IMG/VR virus record: IMGVR_UViG_3300042303_000421
Location: 1 to 64,000 of that record
Source: a virus
Reading direction: 5' to 3' (one strand)
DNA length: 64,000 bases
A program made the position numbers and the translations under genes. The notes beneath the pieces are model-generated. The model was not told the DNA's origin, searched no databases, and saw only the letters and a program-made list of their open reading frames with translations. Shown one piece after another: positions 14,265-24,133 of this stretch; positions within the stretch are counted from its first letter, which is position 1; the number at the start of each line of letters is the position of its first letter.

Positions 14265-16637
14265 ATGAGAATAAATAATTTAACTTTACCAAGACAAAGA
14301 CTTTCGTATAATCAAAAGACTAAAGAATGGCGAAAAGATAATGTTGATTATGCTGATAAGTTTTCTTTTTATAATAGTGAGAATGTAAGAAATACTCTTA
14401 AAAATAAAATTACAAATTTAAATCTGTATAATGGAATAGTTGATGTTAGAGATATGGCTAATGTTGTAAATCCTCATCATTTAGATGCATCATTTATTCC
14501 AGACAATATTCCTCATCATGCAATAGCTGTTCCTAAAATAGATTTATTAGTAGGAGAAGAAGTTAAAAGAAGATTTGACTGGTCAGTTATTGTAACTAAT
14601 CCTGAAGCTGTAACTAAAAAAGAAACAGCTAAAAAGGAATTTATAATGCAAAAATTAACTGAGTATTTACAAGCTAATTATGCAGAAGAGGAACTTGATG
14701 CTAAAATGCAAGATCTTCAAAAATATTTAAAATATGAATGGCAAGATCTTAGAGAAAAGATGGCTAATCAGATTTTAAGACATTATTGGAAAGAACAAAA
14801 GTTTGATTTGATTTTTAATAACTGTTTTAAAGATGCATTATTATTTGCAGAACAAATTGTTCAAGTAGATGTAATTCACAATGAACCAGTACTTATTAAA
14901 TTAAATCCTTTAAAAGTACATGCTGTACGTTCAGGTAATTCAGATAAGATTGAAGATTCTTCTATTATCATTATAGAAGATTATTGGAGTCCTGCATACT
15001 GTATTGATGTATATCACGATCAACTTAAACCTAAAGATGTAGATGCTATTTTAGAATACACTACAGTTAGTTCTAATGGATCATATACAGATGATGATAA
15101 TAACCATACATTACTTCGTGATGGTATGGAAGGTAATCATATGATTGATGGAGTATTAGATTTTGCGGAAATTAATGGACATATATTTAATAATAACTTT
15201 ACAGATGAACATGGTAATATACGTGTACTTAAAGTAATGTGGAGATCACTTAAACTAATTAAGAAAATTAAATTTTATGATGAGTTTGGTGAAGAACAAT
15301 ATAAAATAATGTCAGAAGAATATCAACCTGTAAAAGCACTTGGTGAAGAATCAACTGAATTATGGGTTAATGAATGGTGGGAAGGTGTTAAGATAGGTAA
15401 AGACATATATGTTAATATGCGTCCTAGACCTGTTCAATATAATAGATTAAATAATCCTTCTTATTGTCATCCTGGTATTATAGGTCAAATTTATAATACT
15501 AATCAAGGACGAGCGGTATCTTTAATGGATAGAGTTAAAAACTCTCAATATATGTATGATGCTATGTGGGATAGACTTAATAAAGCTATTGCTACAAATT
15601 ATGGTAAAATTGCAAATATTGACTTAGCTGGTATTCCTGATGGATGGGAAATAGAAAAATGGTTACACTTTGCAATAGTTAATAAGATTGCTTTTAGAGA
15701 TTCATTTAAAGAAGGTAATCAAGGTGCTGCTACAGGTAAACTTGCAGGTTCATTTAATAATGGACAATCAAGTTCAATTGATATGGAAACAGGTAATTAT
15801 ATACAACAACATATTCAATTACTTGAATTTATTAAAATGGAAATGGGTGAACTTTGTGGTGTTAGTAAACAACGTGAAGGTCAAATATCTAATAGAGAAA
15901 CAGTTGGTGGTGTAGAACGTTCAGTAAATCAATCTAGTCATATTACTGAAAGTTTATTTATGTTACATGAAAACTTTAAGATTAGAGTATTAGATGCATT
16001 TCTTGAAACAGCTAAGTTTGCTTTAAAAGGTAACAACTTAAAAACACAATATATATTAGATGACCAAACAGTTGAGATTCTTAATATAGAAGGTGATGAA
16101 TTTGCAGAATGTGATTATGGTATCTTAACTTCTAATTCACCTAAAACAATTGAGTTAGATCAAATGATGAAACAACTTGCACAAGCATATTTACAAAATG
16201 GTGGTTCAATGTCTACAATTATAGATATTTATATGTCACCATCTATTATGGATATGAAACGTAAAATTGAAGAAGCAGAAGAAAAACAAGCACAACAAGC
16301 ACAAGCTCAGAATGAAGCAATGCAAGAACAAACACAAGCAATGGTTCAAATGGAGCAAATGAAAATTCAATTAGAAGATACTAAAAATATTCGAGATAAT
16401 GAAACTAAGATTTATATTGCTGAGTTAACTAAAGGAACAGAGCAGACATCTACAGATGATGGTATTTTAGATCCTCTTGAATTAGAGAAACATGAATTAA
16501 ATAAAGAAAAAGTTAAAAATGATTATTTAGCTAAGATGAAAGCATTACAACAAGATATGGAAAAACATAAAGATAATGTAATGTTGAAAAAAGAATCTAA
16601 TTCTATATCTAGAATTAAGAAAAAATCAAGCAATTAG
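14265..16637 (+). CDS. Portal protein
   Basis: 790 residues, directly after terL and before the capsid genes, with the N-terminal pattern of crAss-like portals (LPRQRLSYNQKTKEWRKDNVDYAD, followed by HHAIAVPKIDLLVGEEVKRRFDW). The C-terminal 130 residues are Gln/Glu-rich coiled coil. Twelve copies should form the dodecameric ring at the capsid vertex through which DNA passes. Driven by promoter P3. Confidence 0.85.
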   Translation: MRINNLTLPRQRLSYNQKTKEWRKDNVDYADKFSFYNSENVRNTLKNKITNLNLYNGIVDVRDMANVVNPHHLDASFIPDNIPHHAIAVPKIDLLVGEEVKRRFDWSVIVTNPEAVTKKETAKKEFIMQKLTEYLQANYAEEELDAKMQDLQKYLKYEWQDLREKMANQILRHYWKEQKFDLIFNNCFKDALLFAEQIVQVDVIHNEPVLIKLNPLKVHAVRSGNSDKIEDSSIIIIEDYWSPAYCIDVYHDQLKPKDVDAILEYTTVSSNGSYTDDDNNHTLLRDGMEGNHMIDGVLDFAEINGHIFNNNFTDEHGNIRVLKVMWRSLKLIKKIKFYDEFGEEQYKIMSEEYQPVKALGEESTELWVNEWWEGVKIGKDIYVNMRPRPVQYNRLNNPSYCHPGIIGQIYNTNQGRAVSLMDRVKNSQYMYDAMWDRLNKAIATNYGKIANIDLAGIPDGWEIEKWLHFAIVNKIAFRDSFKEGNQGAATGKLAGSFNNGQSSSIDMETGNYIQQHIQLLEFIKMEMGELCGVSKQREGQISNRETVGGVERSVNQSSHITESLFMLHENFKIRVLDAFLETAKFALKGNNLKTQYILDDQTVEILNIEGDEFAECDYGILTSNSPKTIELDQMMKQLAQAYLQNGGSMSTIIDIYMSPSIMDMKRKIEEAEEKQAQQAQAQNEAMQEQTQAMVQMEQMKIQLEDTKNIRDNETKIYIAELTKGTEQTSTDDGILDPLELEKHELNKEKVKNDYLAKMKALQQDMEKHKDNVMLKKESNSISRIKKKSSN

Positions 16638-16645
16638 CTATTAGA
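16631..16645 (+). promoter_or_regulatory. Shared upstream element, copy 3 (CAATTAGCTATTAGA)
   Basis: Identical to the copy at 4319 and also exactly 50 bp upstream of a TTG box (16681). It overlaps the portal stop codon. Confidence 0.65.
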
Positions 16646-16680
16646 AAAATCAATATTAATGAAAAAAATATAAAATATAT

Positions 16681-16711
16681 TTGCATTCTTAATAAAAATG
16701 TTGTATATTTG
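16681..16711 (+). promoter_or_regulatory. Bacteroidota-type promoter P4 for the capsid operon
   Basis: TTG (16681-16683), 20 nt, TATATTTG (16704-16711), a full match. The next ATG (16740) is preceded by AGGGAGAAA, one of the few good ribosome-binding sites in the window, consistent with strong late expression. Confidence 0.85.
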
Positions 16712-16739
16712 TATTTTATAATAAAAATAGGGAGAAATT

Positions 16740-17840
16740 ATGGAAGAAAATGAATTTGAAATGGATCTTTTTGGAGATTCTAATTATGATTTAAATTATG
16801 AGGATAATCCTTTTGAATCTTTTACGGAAGAACAAACTGATGATAATGATAATGATGAATCACAAGATGACAACACAGATGATCAATCTGACAACAATGA
16901 TAATAATCTCGACGAGGACGAAGGTTCAGAGGAAGTAGGCGAGGATGAAGTAGGTGATGAAGGTGGGGGTGAAAGTAACAATTCTCCCAATCTGTATTCT
17001 TCTCTGTTTAGTGTCCTTTATGATGAAGGATTACTGCCCTCACTGGATCCCACTTCCACTGAAGTTAAAACTCCTGCAGATTTAGCAGAAGCTTTTAAAA
17101 AAGAAATTGATGTTCAGACTGATTTAAAATTACAAAAGTATTTAGAAAATATTGATGTTAATCAAATAGCACAAAGTAAAGCACAGATTAATGATTTATC
17201 TCAAATCAATGAAGAATATTTAAGAGATAATTTAGATACTGCAAAAGAAATCATTAAACAAGATTATTTAAATCAAGGTTTACCTGAAGCTAAAGTAAAT
17301 AGACTTTTAAATAAAACTATTGATTTAGGTGAAGATATGATTTTGGAAGAAGCTTTAGAATCTTTAGAATCTTTAAAAGTTTTTAATCAACGTAAAATTG
17401 AACAAGAACAACTTGCTTATAAAGAACGATTAGTTCAAGAGCAAAAAGATAATGAAGTATTACAAAATAAAATTAAAGACAGTCTTTATAATTCAAAATC
17501 TTTTATCGAAGGACTACCTGTAAACAAGGCTATCCAAGATAGAGTATATAAAGCAATGAATGATGTTGTAAGTAAAGATCCAACAACAGGTGAAATGGAA
17601 AATGAATTAATGAAATCTCGTAGAGAAAATCCTCTTGAGTTTGATTTAAAATTATATTATCTATATACACTTACAAATGGATTTAAAAACTTTAATAACA
17701 TTGTTTCAAATACCAAATCTAAAGTAATTAAAGATTTAGAAACTGCAATCCGTAGAACACCTGTTAAAGATAATGGAATACCTTCTTTTTTACAAGATAG
17801 TAATTCATATAGTGGTATGGGGGATGAACTTGTTCTGTAA
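16740..17840 (+). CDS. Acidic scaffold-like protein upstream of the capsid protein
   Basis: 366 residues. The first 85 residues are extremely acidic (long Asp/Glu/Asn runs between residues 30 and 80); the rest is helical coiled coil (residues 120-260) with a basic C-terminus. Position between portal and major capsid, composition and helicity fit a scaffolding protein that shapes the prohead. No sequence motif proves it. Confidence 0.6.
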   Translation: MEENEFEMDLFGDSNYDLNYEDNPFESFTEEQTDDNDNDESQDDNTDDQSDNNDNNLDEDEGSEEVGEDEVGDEGGGESNNSPNLYSSLFSVLYDEGLLPSLDPTSTEVKTPADLAEAFKKEIDVQTDLKLQKYLENIDVNQIAQSKAQINDLSQINEEYLRDNLDTAKEIIKQDYLNQGLPEAKVNRLLNKTIDLGEDMILEEALESLESLKVFNQRKIEQEQLAYKERLVQEQKDNEVLQNKIKDSLYNSKSFIEGLPVNKAIQDRVYKAMNDVVSKDPTTGEMENELMKSRRENPLEFDLKLYYLYTLTNGFKNFNNIVSNTKSKVIKDLETAIRRTPVKDNGIPSFLQDSNSYSGMGDELVL

Positions 17841-17866
17841 ACAAATAAAATAATTAAATAATAACT

Positions 17867-19378
17867 ATGAATCTAGGTAAATTTACAATGATCAAAGGAC
17901 AAGCTTGGTCAGGTTTAACTTTGAAAAATCACATTGGAGCCATATTTGGTTCTAAGCCTCAAATGGCTACTAAAATCACAACTGTATTGTTACAAAATTC
18001 AGGAATGAAAAATTTAGATACAACTCTATCTTTATTCCCTGAAAAAATATTAGAATCAGCTGATGACTTTATGTGGAAAGTTGTAGGAAGTGAAGAAAGA
18101 AACATTCCTCTTGTTGAAGCTCGTTGGAATGGTGCTGTTGTTAATAGTGGAACAACTGGTGTTGGTGCTGCTCGTGCAACTTTTGAATTAGTATTCGGTG
18201 AAAAATGGTTTACTAAAATGCATTTAATTGCAGGACATAGACCAGATTTGTATCAAGTACGTATTATCAACGAACCTTTTGAAGAAGGTCAAAACTACGT
18301 TTATACTGTTGAAGTATTTGGTGGTCAAGAAACATTAAATGGTATTCCAGGTGATGAGTTCTTACCAGGAAACAGATTCTCTATTGAGGGTGCTCCTGTT
18401 GAAGATGAATTATCTACTCAAGGTGCTGGAATTCAATTTACATCTCCTTACTTATTGAGAAACTCTGTTACATCTATTCGTATGGAACATAAAGTTTCTG
18501 GTAAAATGATTGACTGTAAAGTTGAGCCAGTTTATTTTTCTGGTATTGAAACTAGAGATCCTAGTACAGGAAAAGTACACAAATCAGTAACTTGGATGCA
18601 AGAAGTTTACTGGCAGTTTGAAAAACAATTATCTCGTATTAAATCTAAAACAGTTATGTTTGGTAAAACCAACCGTGATGAAAATAGTAGATTTTTAAAT
18701 AAAGGTAATTCAAACATTGAAATTAAAGCAGGTTCAGGTATCCGTGAGCAAATGGAAGTATCTAATACAGTGACTTACAACTTGTTCTCTATTAGATTAC
18801 TTGAAGATATGCTTTATGAATTGTCAGAAGGTAAACTTGATTGGGGTGAAAGAAAATTCATGTTACGTACAGGTGAAAGAGGAGCTGCTCAGTTCCATAG
18901 AGCTGTAACACAAGAAGCTTCTGGATGGCAAGCACTTGGTTTTGATAACACTAATTCTAATGCTATCAAACAAACTACTTCTAAATTCCACAGTAATGCT
19001 TTTGTAGCAGGATTCCAATTCACTGAATGGAAAGCCCCTAACAACATTCATGTAATGTTAGAAGTTGACCCAATGTATGATGATAAAGTAAGAAATAAAG
19101 TTATGCACCCAGCTGGTGGTGTAGCTGAGTCTTATCGTTATGACATCCTTTACATTGGTGCAATGGAAGAGCCTAATATTCAAAAAGTAAAAGTACGTGG
19201 TTCTGATGAACTTCGTGGTTACAAAGCTGGTATTAGAGATCCATTTACAGGACGTAGAGGTGGTGTAATGCAACACATGGAAGATTCTGCAACAATCACT
19301 GCACTTTGTGAAGGTATTGGAGCATTAGTAATCGATCCAGGTCGTACTGCAACTTTAAAACCTGCAATCATAGATTAA
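17867..19378 (+). CDS. mcp: Major capsid protein, crAss-like HK97 fold
   Basis: 503 residues, the usual crAss-like length. The N-terminus (GQAWSGLTLKNHIGAIFGSKP) and segments such as IRMEHKVSGKM, ERGAAQFHRAV and VIDPGRTATLKP match the family's pattern. Codon use is enriched in C-ending codons relative to neighbours, consistent with very high expression. It forms the icosahedral shell. Confidence 0.88.
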   Translation: MNLGKFTMIKGQAWSGLTLKNHIGAIFGSKPQMATKITTVLLQNSGMKNLDTTLSLFPEKILESADDFMWKVVGSEERNIPLVEARWNGAVVNSGTTGVGAARATFELVFGEKWFTKMHLIAGHRPDLYQVRIINEPFEEGQNYVYTVEVFGGQETLNGIPGDEFLPGNRFSIEGAPVEDELSTQGAGIQFTSPYLLRNSVTSIRMEHKVSGKMIDCKVEPVYFSGIETRDPSTGKVHKSVTWMQEVYWQFEKQLSRIKSKTVMFGKTNRDENSRFLNKGNSNIEIKAGSGIREQMEVSNTVTYNLFSIRLLEDMLYELSEGKLDWGERKFMLRTGERGAAQFHRAVTQEASGWQALGFDNTNSNAIKQTTSKFHSNAFVAGFQFTEWKAPNNIHVMLEVDPMYDDKVRNKVMHPAGGVAESYRYDILYIGAMEEPNIQKVKVRGSDELRGYKAGIRDPFTGRRGGVMQHMEDSATITALCEGIGALVIDPGRTATLKPAIID

Positions 19379-19397
19379 GCATAAATAAATAGTGTCT

Positions 19398-19418
19398 CCC
19401 TGCACATTAGCTGCAGGG
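19398..19418 (+). terminator. Hairpin between capsid gene and next gene
   Basis: CCCTGCA/TGCAGGG (19398-19404 with 19412-19418) with a 7-nt loop and no proper T run (GTGCACTTT follows). More likely a partial attenuator or RNA-stability element setting the capsid to downstream ratio than a full terminator. Confidence 0.45.
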
Positions 19419-19451
19419 GTGCACTTTAAAATAATATTAAATTCGGGAGAA

Positions 19452-20321
19452 ATGAAAAAAGAGAATACAGAAACAACTTTAGAACAATCAAGTTTTACTT
19501 TACCTAATGAAATCGTAATTGTAAAACACATTCCACGTAGACGTGGTATGGCAGCAAATGTAGATGACAACCATGTAATATCAGGAGGGATGTTAATGGG
19601 TTCAGTTAAGAAATTTTCAGCACCACTGCAACGAAATGGTGGTATTGCTAATATTTTATCTGAAGATGAAAAAGAATATTTAGAAAAAGTAACAGGTACT
19701 AATTTATCTGTTTATGGTGATTTTTGGAAAACCTTTATTGTATCATTATATAAAGAAAGTGAAAATAATAGATTTGATTTAAGTAATCCTTTCGATTACA
19801 TTTCTGTTAAATTACTTCAAAAATATAAAGATGATGTTGCACCTACATGGGAAGAAAGAGATCGAAAGAGTTCATATGAATTTGTTATTACTCGTTCTGA
19901 TGAAGAATTGAATGAGAAAAAACAAAAATATGATTCTAAAAAACAAGCTTTCAAACTTTATGGTAAAATTGAAGATGATAAAGAAAAACTTTTAGGAGTT
20001 CTTAAATTACTTTCTAATCAACCTATTTCTAAAGAATCTTCTTTAAAATGGTTACAAGCTAAAGTTGAAGAATATATTGACACAATGCCTTCATTATTTG
20101 TAAGTGTTATAAATGATGCTTCTTATGAAACTAAAATATTAATTAATAACGCAGTTGATAAAGGTATCATTAAGATTTCAGGAAATAAATATTCTACTGC
20201 AGATGGTTTAGAGTTATCTTCAGCAGGTCAAATTGCAACATTTGATAATGCTGTTAGATATTTAGATGCTCCAAAAAATCAAGAAGTACGAGCAATTATT
20301 GAAGCTAAATTAGATAAATAA
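19452..20321 (+). CDS. Head-region structural protein, 289 aa
   Basis: The ATG at 19452 has a ribosome-binding site CGGGAGAA; the GTG at 19392 would place the hairpin inside the gene and is rejected. 289 residues, soluble, helical C-terminus. Position right after the capsid gene suggests a head or connector role. Family not named. Confidence 0.65.
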   Translation: MKKENTETTLEQSSFTLPNEIVIVKHIPRRRGMAANVDDNHVISGGMLMGSVKKFSAPLQRNGGIANILSEDEKEYLEKVTGTNLSVYGDFWKTFIVSLYKESENNRFDLSNPFDYISVKLLQKYKDDVAPTWEERDRKSSYEFVITRSDEELNEKKQKYDSKKQAFKLYGKIEDDKEKLLGVLKLLSNQPISKESSLKWLQAKVEEYIDTMPSLFVSVINDASYETKILINNAVDKGIIKISGNKYSTADGLELSSAGQIATFDNAVRYLDAPKNQEVRAIIEAKLDK

Positions 20322-20323
20322 TT

Positions 20324-21070
20324 ATGACAGTTCAAGAATTTTCAAATCATTTTGACATTTTATATAATGCTATTGCTACACAATCTGCTCCAGGAATTGA
20401 CAGTTATGAAAAATCTGTTTATTTAACTAAAGCACAGTTAGAAATAATTAAAAATTATTATGACCCTGCTAGTAATAGAAAACAAAAAGGTTTTGAAGGA
20501 TCTGAAAAAAGAAGAGCTGATTTAAAAGAATTAATTAAATCTTATTCTACAACAACAGTTATAAATAATAGTACTAAAATACATTCTAGTGCTAAATTTT
20601 ATCCTGTACCTGAAGATACTTTTTTAATTGTCAATGAACAAGTTAAAATTACTTCTTCAGATTGTTTTAATGGAACTACAATAAATACTAAACCTGTCAC
20701 ATATGATGAGTTTAATATTCAAATTAAAAATCCTTTTAAAACACCAGATAGTACTGTTGCATGGAGATTAGATATTTCTAGATTAAATAATGTTAAAGTT
20801 GTCGAAATTGTTTCACCTTATAATGTGTTAGGTTCTTTAGAATATAAAATAAGATATTTAAAATACCCTAAACCTATTATCTTGGAAAATTTAAATACAG
20901 CTTTTCCAGGTGAAGGATTAACTATTGATGGTAAATTTTTACCACAAACATGTGAATTAGATTCACATATACATGATGAAATTTTAGACAGAGCTGTAGA
21001 GTTGTGTTTAAGAGATTATAAACCACAAAATTTAGAATCTAAAATTCAATTAGGTTCTAGAAATGAATAA
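20324..21070 (+). CDS. Connector/ring-type structural protein, 248 aa
   Basis: 248 residues. The C-terminal pattern YLKYPKPIILENL, then GLTIDGKFLPQTCELDSHIHDEILDRAVELCLRDY, is one I associate with crAss-like head-to-tail connector or tail-ring proteins. The N-terminus (YEKSVYLTKAQLEIIKNYYD) is also typical. It lies in the capsid operon 2 nt after the previous gene. Confidence 0.65.
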   Translation: MTVQEFSNHFDILYNAIATQSAPGIDSYEKSVYLTKAQLEIIKNYYDPASNRKQKGFEGSEKRRADLKELIKSYSTTTVINNSTKIHSSAKFYPVPEDTFLIVNEQVKITSSDCFNGTTINTKPVTYDEFNIQIKNPFKTPDSTVAWRLDISRLNNVKVVEIVSPYNVLGSLEYKIRYLKYPKPIILENLNTAFPGEGLTIDGKFLPQTCELDSHIHDEILDRAVELCLRDYKPQNLESKIQLGSRNE

Positions 21071-21107
21071 ATAAAAATTATTGTTTAAAAATTAAAATTA
21101 AAAAATT

Positions 21108-22121
21108 ATGTTTGGACCAAGACAAGTTGGTGAATTAATTGTTGGTAATACTTCTGCAGCTCAGACAACAGTGCCTACATTTATTGCTTCTGCAGCAGAT
21201 AAGGCAATAAAAGTTTTATCAAAAGACGGTACAGTTGTACTAGCTAATAAACCTTTCTTCTTAATGCAAAAAACTGCAGGTGATGCATCTAAAGGACTTA
21301 ATTACGAGTTCTCTGATGTAATCGATCCTCGAAAAGTAGAAAGAGTAACTTTAGCAACTTATGCTGCTGAAGTACAAAAAGCTGTAAAAATTGATGGATT
21401 TGCTGTAGCTGGTACAGTTGCTGCTCAAAGAACTTATGAAGTTGAAATTAGACTTGAAAGTGATTTGTCTCCTGAAAATTTTGAAGTAATTCCAGGTTAC
21501 TATGTAACTGGTGAAGTATTAGGTTCTGATACTGCAACAACTGTTCGTGATGGTGTATTACTATCTTTGAATAAAAATCTTGCACGTAGAGGAAATGGAG
21601 AATTTACTGCTGTAGCTGATGGTACAGGTATTTTAGTTACTTCTAAATATCAAGATAATATTCCTGGAAAAATTCCTGGAAAAATTAAAAGATTTGAAGT
21701 AGTTGGAAAAGTATTTAATAACGTTGCAAACGGTTACAATTCTAATTTAAATTTATTGACTTCTACTACTACTGTACCTGGTACACAAGGTAATGGAACA
21801 GGTAAATTTGCTACAAACTTTGAATGGTTTGTTAAAGGATATAAATATGATTCTAACAGAGGAACTGGTTATCCAGCAGATTTTATGGATCGTATTCCTT
21901 TTTACACTAGTAAAGCAGGTATTTATAATACAATTCAAATTGTATATTTTAGTACTGTAGATGAAACTTCTGTAGAAAGACAATATAAAGTATTAACTAT
22001 TTTGGTTGACAAAGTAACTAATACTTTAGCAAATAATGCAGCTACTAACTCAGTTCTTACTGATATTAGAACAGCTGTAAGTACAAATGCTACAGTTCCT
22101 GCGAACTTACCAGTAGTATAA
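21108..22121 (+). CDS. Abundant virion protein, 337 aa (auxiliary capsid or tail)
   Basis: 337 residues, mostly beta by appearance, with capsid-like codon use. It ends the capsid operon before a strong terminator. crAss-like phages carry a protein of this kind here, but I cannot tell whether it is an auxiliary capsid, collar or tail protein. Confidence 0.6.
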   Translation: MFGPRQVGELIVGNTSAAQTTVPTFIASAADKAIKVLSKDGTVVLANKPFFLMQKTAGDASKGLNYEFSDVIDPRKVERVTLATYAAEVQKAVKIDGFAVAGTVAAQRTYEVEIRLESDLSPENFEVIPGYYVTGEVLGSDTATTVRDGVLLSLNKNLARRGNGEFTAVADGTGILVTSKYQDNIPGKIPGKIKRFEVVGKVFNNVANGYNSNLNLLTSTTTVPGTQGNGTGKFATNFEWFVKGYKYDSNRGTGYPADFMDRIPFYTSKAGIYNTIQIVYFSTVDETSVERQYKVLTILVDKVTNTLANNAATNSVLTDIRTAVSTNATVPANLPVV

Positions 22122-22146
22122 TTTTACATAACTTAATTAAAAATCT

Positions 22147-22181
22147 AAGGGAGTTGAGTGCAAACTCTTCTCCCTTTTTTT
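22147..22181 (+). terminator. Intrinsic terminator ending the capsid operon
   Basis: AAGGGAG/CTCCCTT with an inner GAGT/ACTC stem around GCAA, followed by seven Ts. The next gene starts only 7 nt beyond, with no promoter between. Confidence 0.9.
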
Positions 22182-22187
22182 ATACAT

Positions 22188-22781
22188 ATGATACAAATAA
22201 ATAACTTATCAATAAGTAACGATAAAACAAAACTTTATGTAGATGTTGAAACTAACGAAGGAGAAACTATTACATCTGCAACATTATGGAATCATAATAC
22301 ATTTAAAAATTATTCTTTAGGTATTAGTTTAAATAATAAATTAGAACAAGTAAATAATAAAGAAATATTTACTTTAAATGCTTCAGAAATAAATATTTAT
22401 TCTTTTGACGGTATTTACTTTGTAGAATTTACAACATCATATGTAGATGAAGAATGTTCACAATGTCAAAATTCTATAATTGGAATTGCTGCAAATTTTA
22501 ATGATATTAATGAATATATTTTAAATTTAATTTTAGAATTAAATATATGTATTCAATGTAATAAAAATTTAGATGGAATTATTCAATTAAATTTAACATT
22601 AGATGGAATTTGTACAGCATTAAAATTAGGATATTATGAAGAAGCAATATATTTATATAGAAAAATTCTAAAATTATTAGGAAGTAATTTAAAATGTACA
22701 AACTGTTCTAAATTAATAAATCCTACTTTAATTAATGGATTAAATTTTGGAACATTAGATAATACATTAATTTTAATATAA
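22188..22781 (+). CDS. Structural-region protein, 197 aa
   Basis: The ATG at 22188 (MIQINNLSISND) is chosen because the earlier GTG at 22158 lies inside the terminator. 197 residues: a beta-rich first half and a second half with paired Cys (ECSQC, CIQC, CTNC) that may bind metal or form disulfides. Part of the fibre/tail gene chain; role unknown. Confidence 0.6.
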   Translation: MIQINNLSISNDKTKLYVDVETNEGETITSATLWNHNTFKNYSLGISLNNKLEQVNNKEIFTLNASEINIYSFDGIYFVEFTTSYVDEECSQCQNSIIGIAANFNDINEYILNLILELNICIQCNKNLDGIIQLNLTLDGICTALKLGYYEEAIYLYRKILKLLGSNLKCTNCSKLINPTLINGLNFGTLDNTLILI

Positions 22782-23479
22782 TGAATATAATAACAGCATC
22801 TCAAACCTTAATTGGTAGTTTACATAAAAGTTTTGATTTAGCTTCTTTAAATGGAAATTTAAAATTAAAAAATCTTTATCTTTTAAATTTAATTAATAAA
22901 TATATATATGGTTGTGGTTCAGCAATAACTTTCAATCAAAAACAATATTTATTAAATTTAGCTATTGCTATTGAAAATTTAGATAAAAATATATGTAAAT
23001 ATAGAGAACAAAGAAGTATTTATACAAATATTGTAGGATGTAAAAATTGTAAAAATGTTAATCAAAGTGATTATATTGTCATAAACGATGCACCTACTAT
23101 TGGTCCAGATACAGACATACCTGTAAATGTATTAAAACCTATTGTATGTGATATACAATTTCATTATCCTGAAGGATTAAGTGGTTTACTTTTAAATATA
23201 GAAACATTTACAAAATGTTTTGATTATGAAGATAATGTTGATTCATATAGTACTTTAAAAATTACAGAATTACCTATTAAAGGTGTTTTATATAATTCAG
23301 AAAGTAATATTAATGTGAATGATACAATAAGTTTGACAGATTTACCTTTTATTTTAAAATATTTATATACTGAGGATGTATATCCTACAGAAGATAATTT
23401 TAAATTTCAAATAAGTACAAACGAAACAGATCCTGAAGTATTTTCAAATGATTATATAGGAACAATTAAAATGATATGA
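22781..23479 (+). CDS. Cadherin/CSPG-like structural protein, 232 aa
   Basis: 232 residues. The N-terminal half is helical with a CKNC motif; the C-terminal half resembles a cadherin-like/CSPG repeat (LKITELPIKGVLY, DTISLTDLPFILKYLYTEDVYP-EDNFKFQIS). It ends in an ATGA-type overlap with the next gene, whose product has the same kind of repeat, suggesting a fibre or baseplate chain. Confidence 0.55.
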   Translation: MNIITASQTLIGSLHKSFDLASLNGNLKLKNLYLLNLINKYIYGCGSAITFNQKQYLLNLAIAIENLDKNICKYREQRSIYTNIVGCKNCKNVNQSDYIVINDAPTIGPDTDIPVNVLKPIVCDIQFHYPEGLSGLLLNIETFTKCFDYEDNVDSYSTLKITELPIKGVLYNSESNINVNDTISLTDLPFILKYLYTEDVYPTEDNFKFQISTNETDPEVFSNDYIGTIKMI

Positions 23480-24132
23480 CACACGAATTAAATAAACCAG
23501 GTGATTTTTATATATTTACATCTACAGATTTTATTTCTTCTTATACAGATAAAAACAATGATTTACCTAAAAGTATAATTTTAATGTCTTTACCTTTATT
23601 TGGAGCTTTATATTTTAAAAATAAACATATAACCAATATAAAAACAATAATAGATTTATTAGCAATAAATGAATTGAAATATGTTAGACTTTCAGTAGAT
23701 GCTTATTCTGACACTTTTAATTTTAAAGTTAATGATATAAATCAAAATACAAAATTTAGTAATATGGCAACATTCACAATTAATGTAAATGCTTATGATA
23801 ATCAACCACCTGTAATTGGAGATAATGAAATTACAATTACTTTTGGTTCAACAAAAGTATTTAGTGTAAATGATTTTACAACAAATACTACTCCTGCTTA
23901 TTCTGATGAAGAAGCAGACGGACCTTATAAATTAAAAATATTAAGTTTACCTGCTACAGGTGAATTAAGATATAATAATATACCAGTAACTATTAACCAA
24001 GAAATTTTATTTACTAATATTGCTTTAGGATTATTAACATATATACCAGATATTGTAGATTTAGATGGATATAATGATGATACATTTGATTTTGCAATAT
24101 CAGATTTAGGATCTCAAGAATATAGTACATAA
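23476..24132 (+). CDS. Cadherin/CSPG-like repeat protein, 218 aa
   Basis: 218 residues with two cadherin-like/CSPG repeats: residues 1-110 (SIILMSLPLFGALYFKN, DTFNFKVND) and 115-218 (PPVIGDN, LKILSLPATGELRY, LTYIPDIVDLDGYNDDTFDFAISD). Such repeats form elongated rods in phage fibres and adhesins. Translationally coupled to the previous gene. Confidence 0.6.
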   Translation: MTHELNKPGDFYIFTSTDFISSYTDKNNDLPKSIILMSLPLFGALYFKNKHITNIKTIIDLLAINELKYVRLSVDAYSDTFNFKVNDINQNTKFSNMATFTINVNAYDNQPPVIGDNEITITFGSTKVFSVNDFTTNTTPAYSDEEADGPYKLKILSLPATGELRYNNIPVTINQEILFTNIALGLLTYIPDIVDLDGYNDDTFDFAISDLGSQEYST

Positions 24133-24133
24133 T

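Noticed and set aside
19392-19451. GTG start extending the 289-residue head protein
   Set aside because: It would translate through the hairpin; the ATG at 19452 has a clear GGGAGAA ribosome-binding site.
22158-22187. GTG start extending the 197-residue protein
   Set aside because: It lies within the terminator stem; the ATG at 22188 follows the T run.
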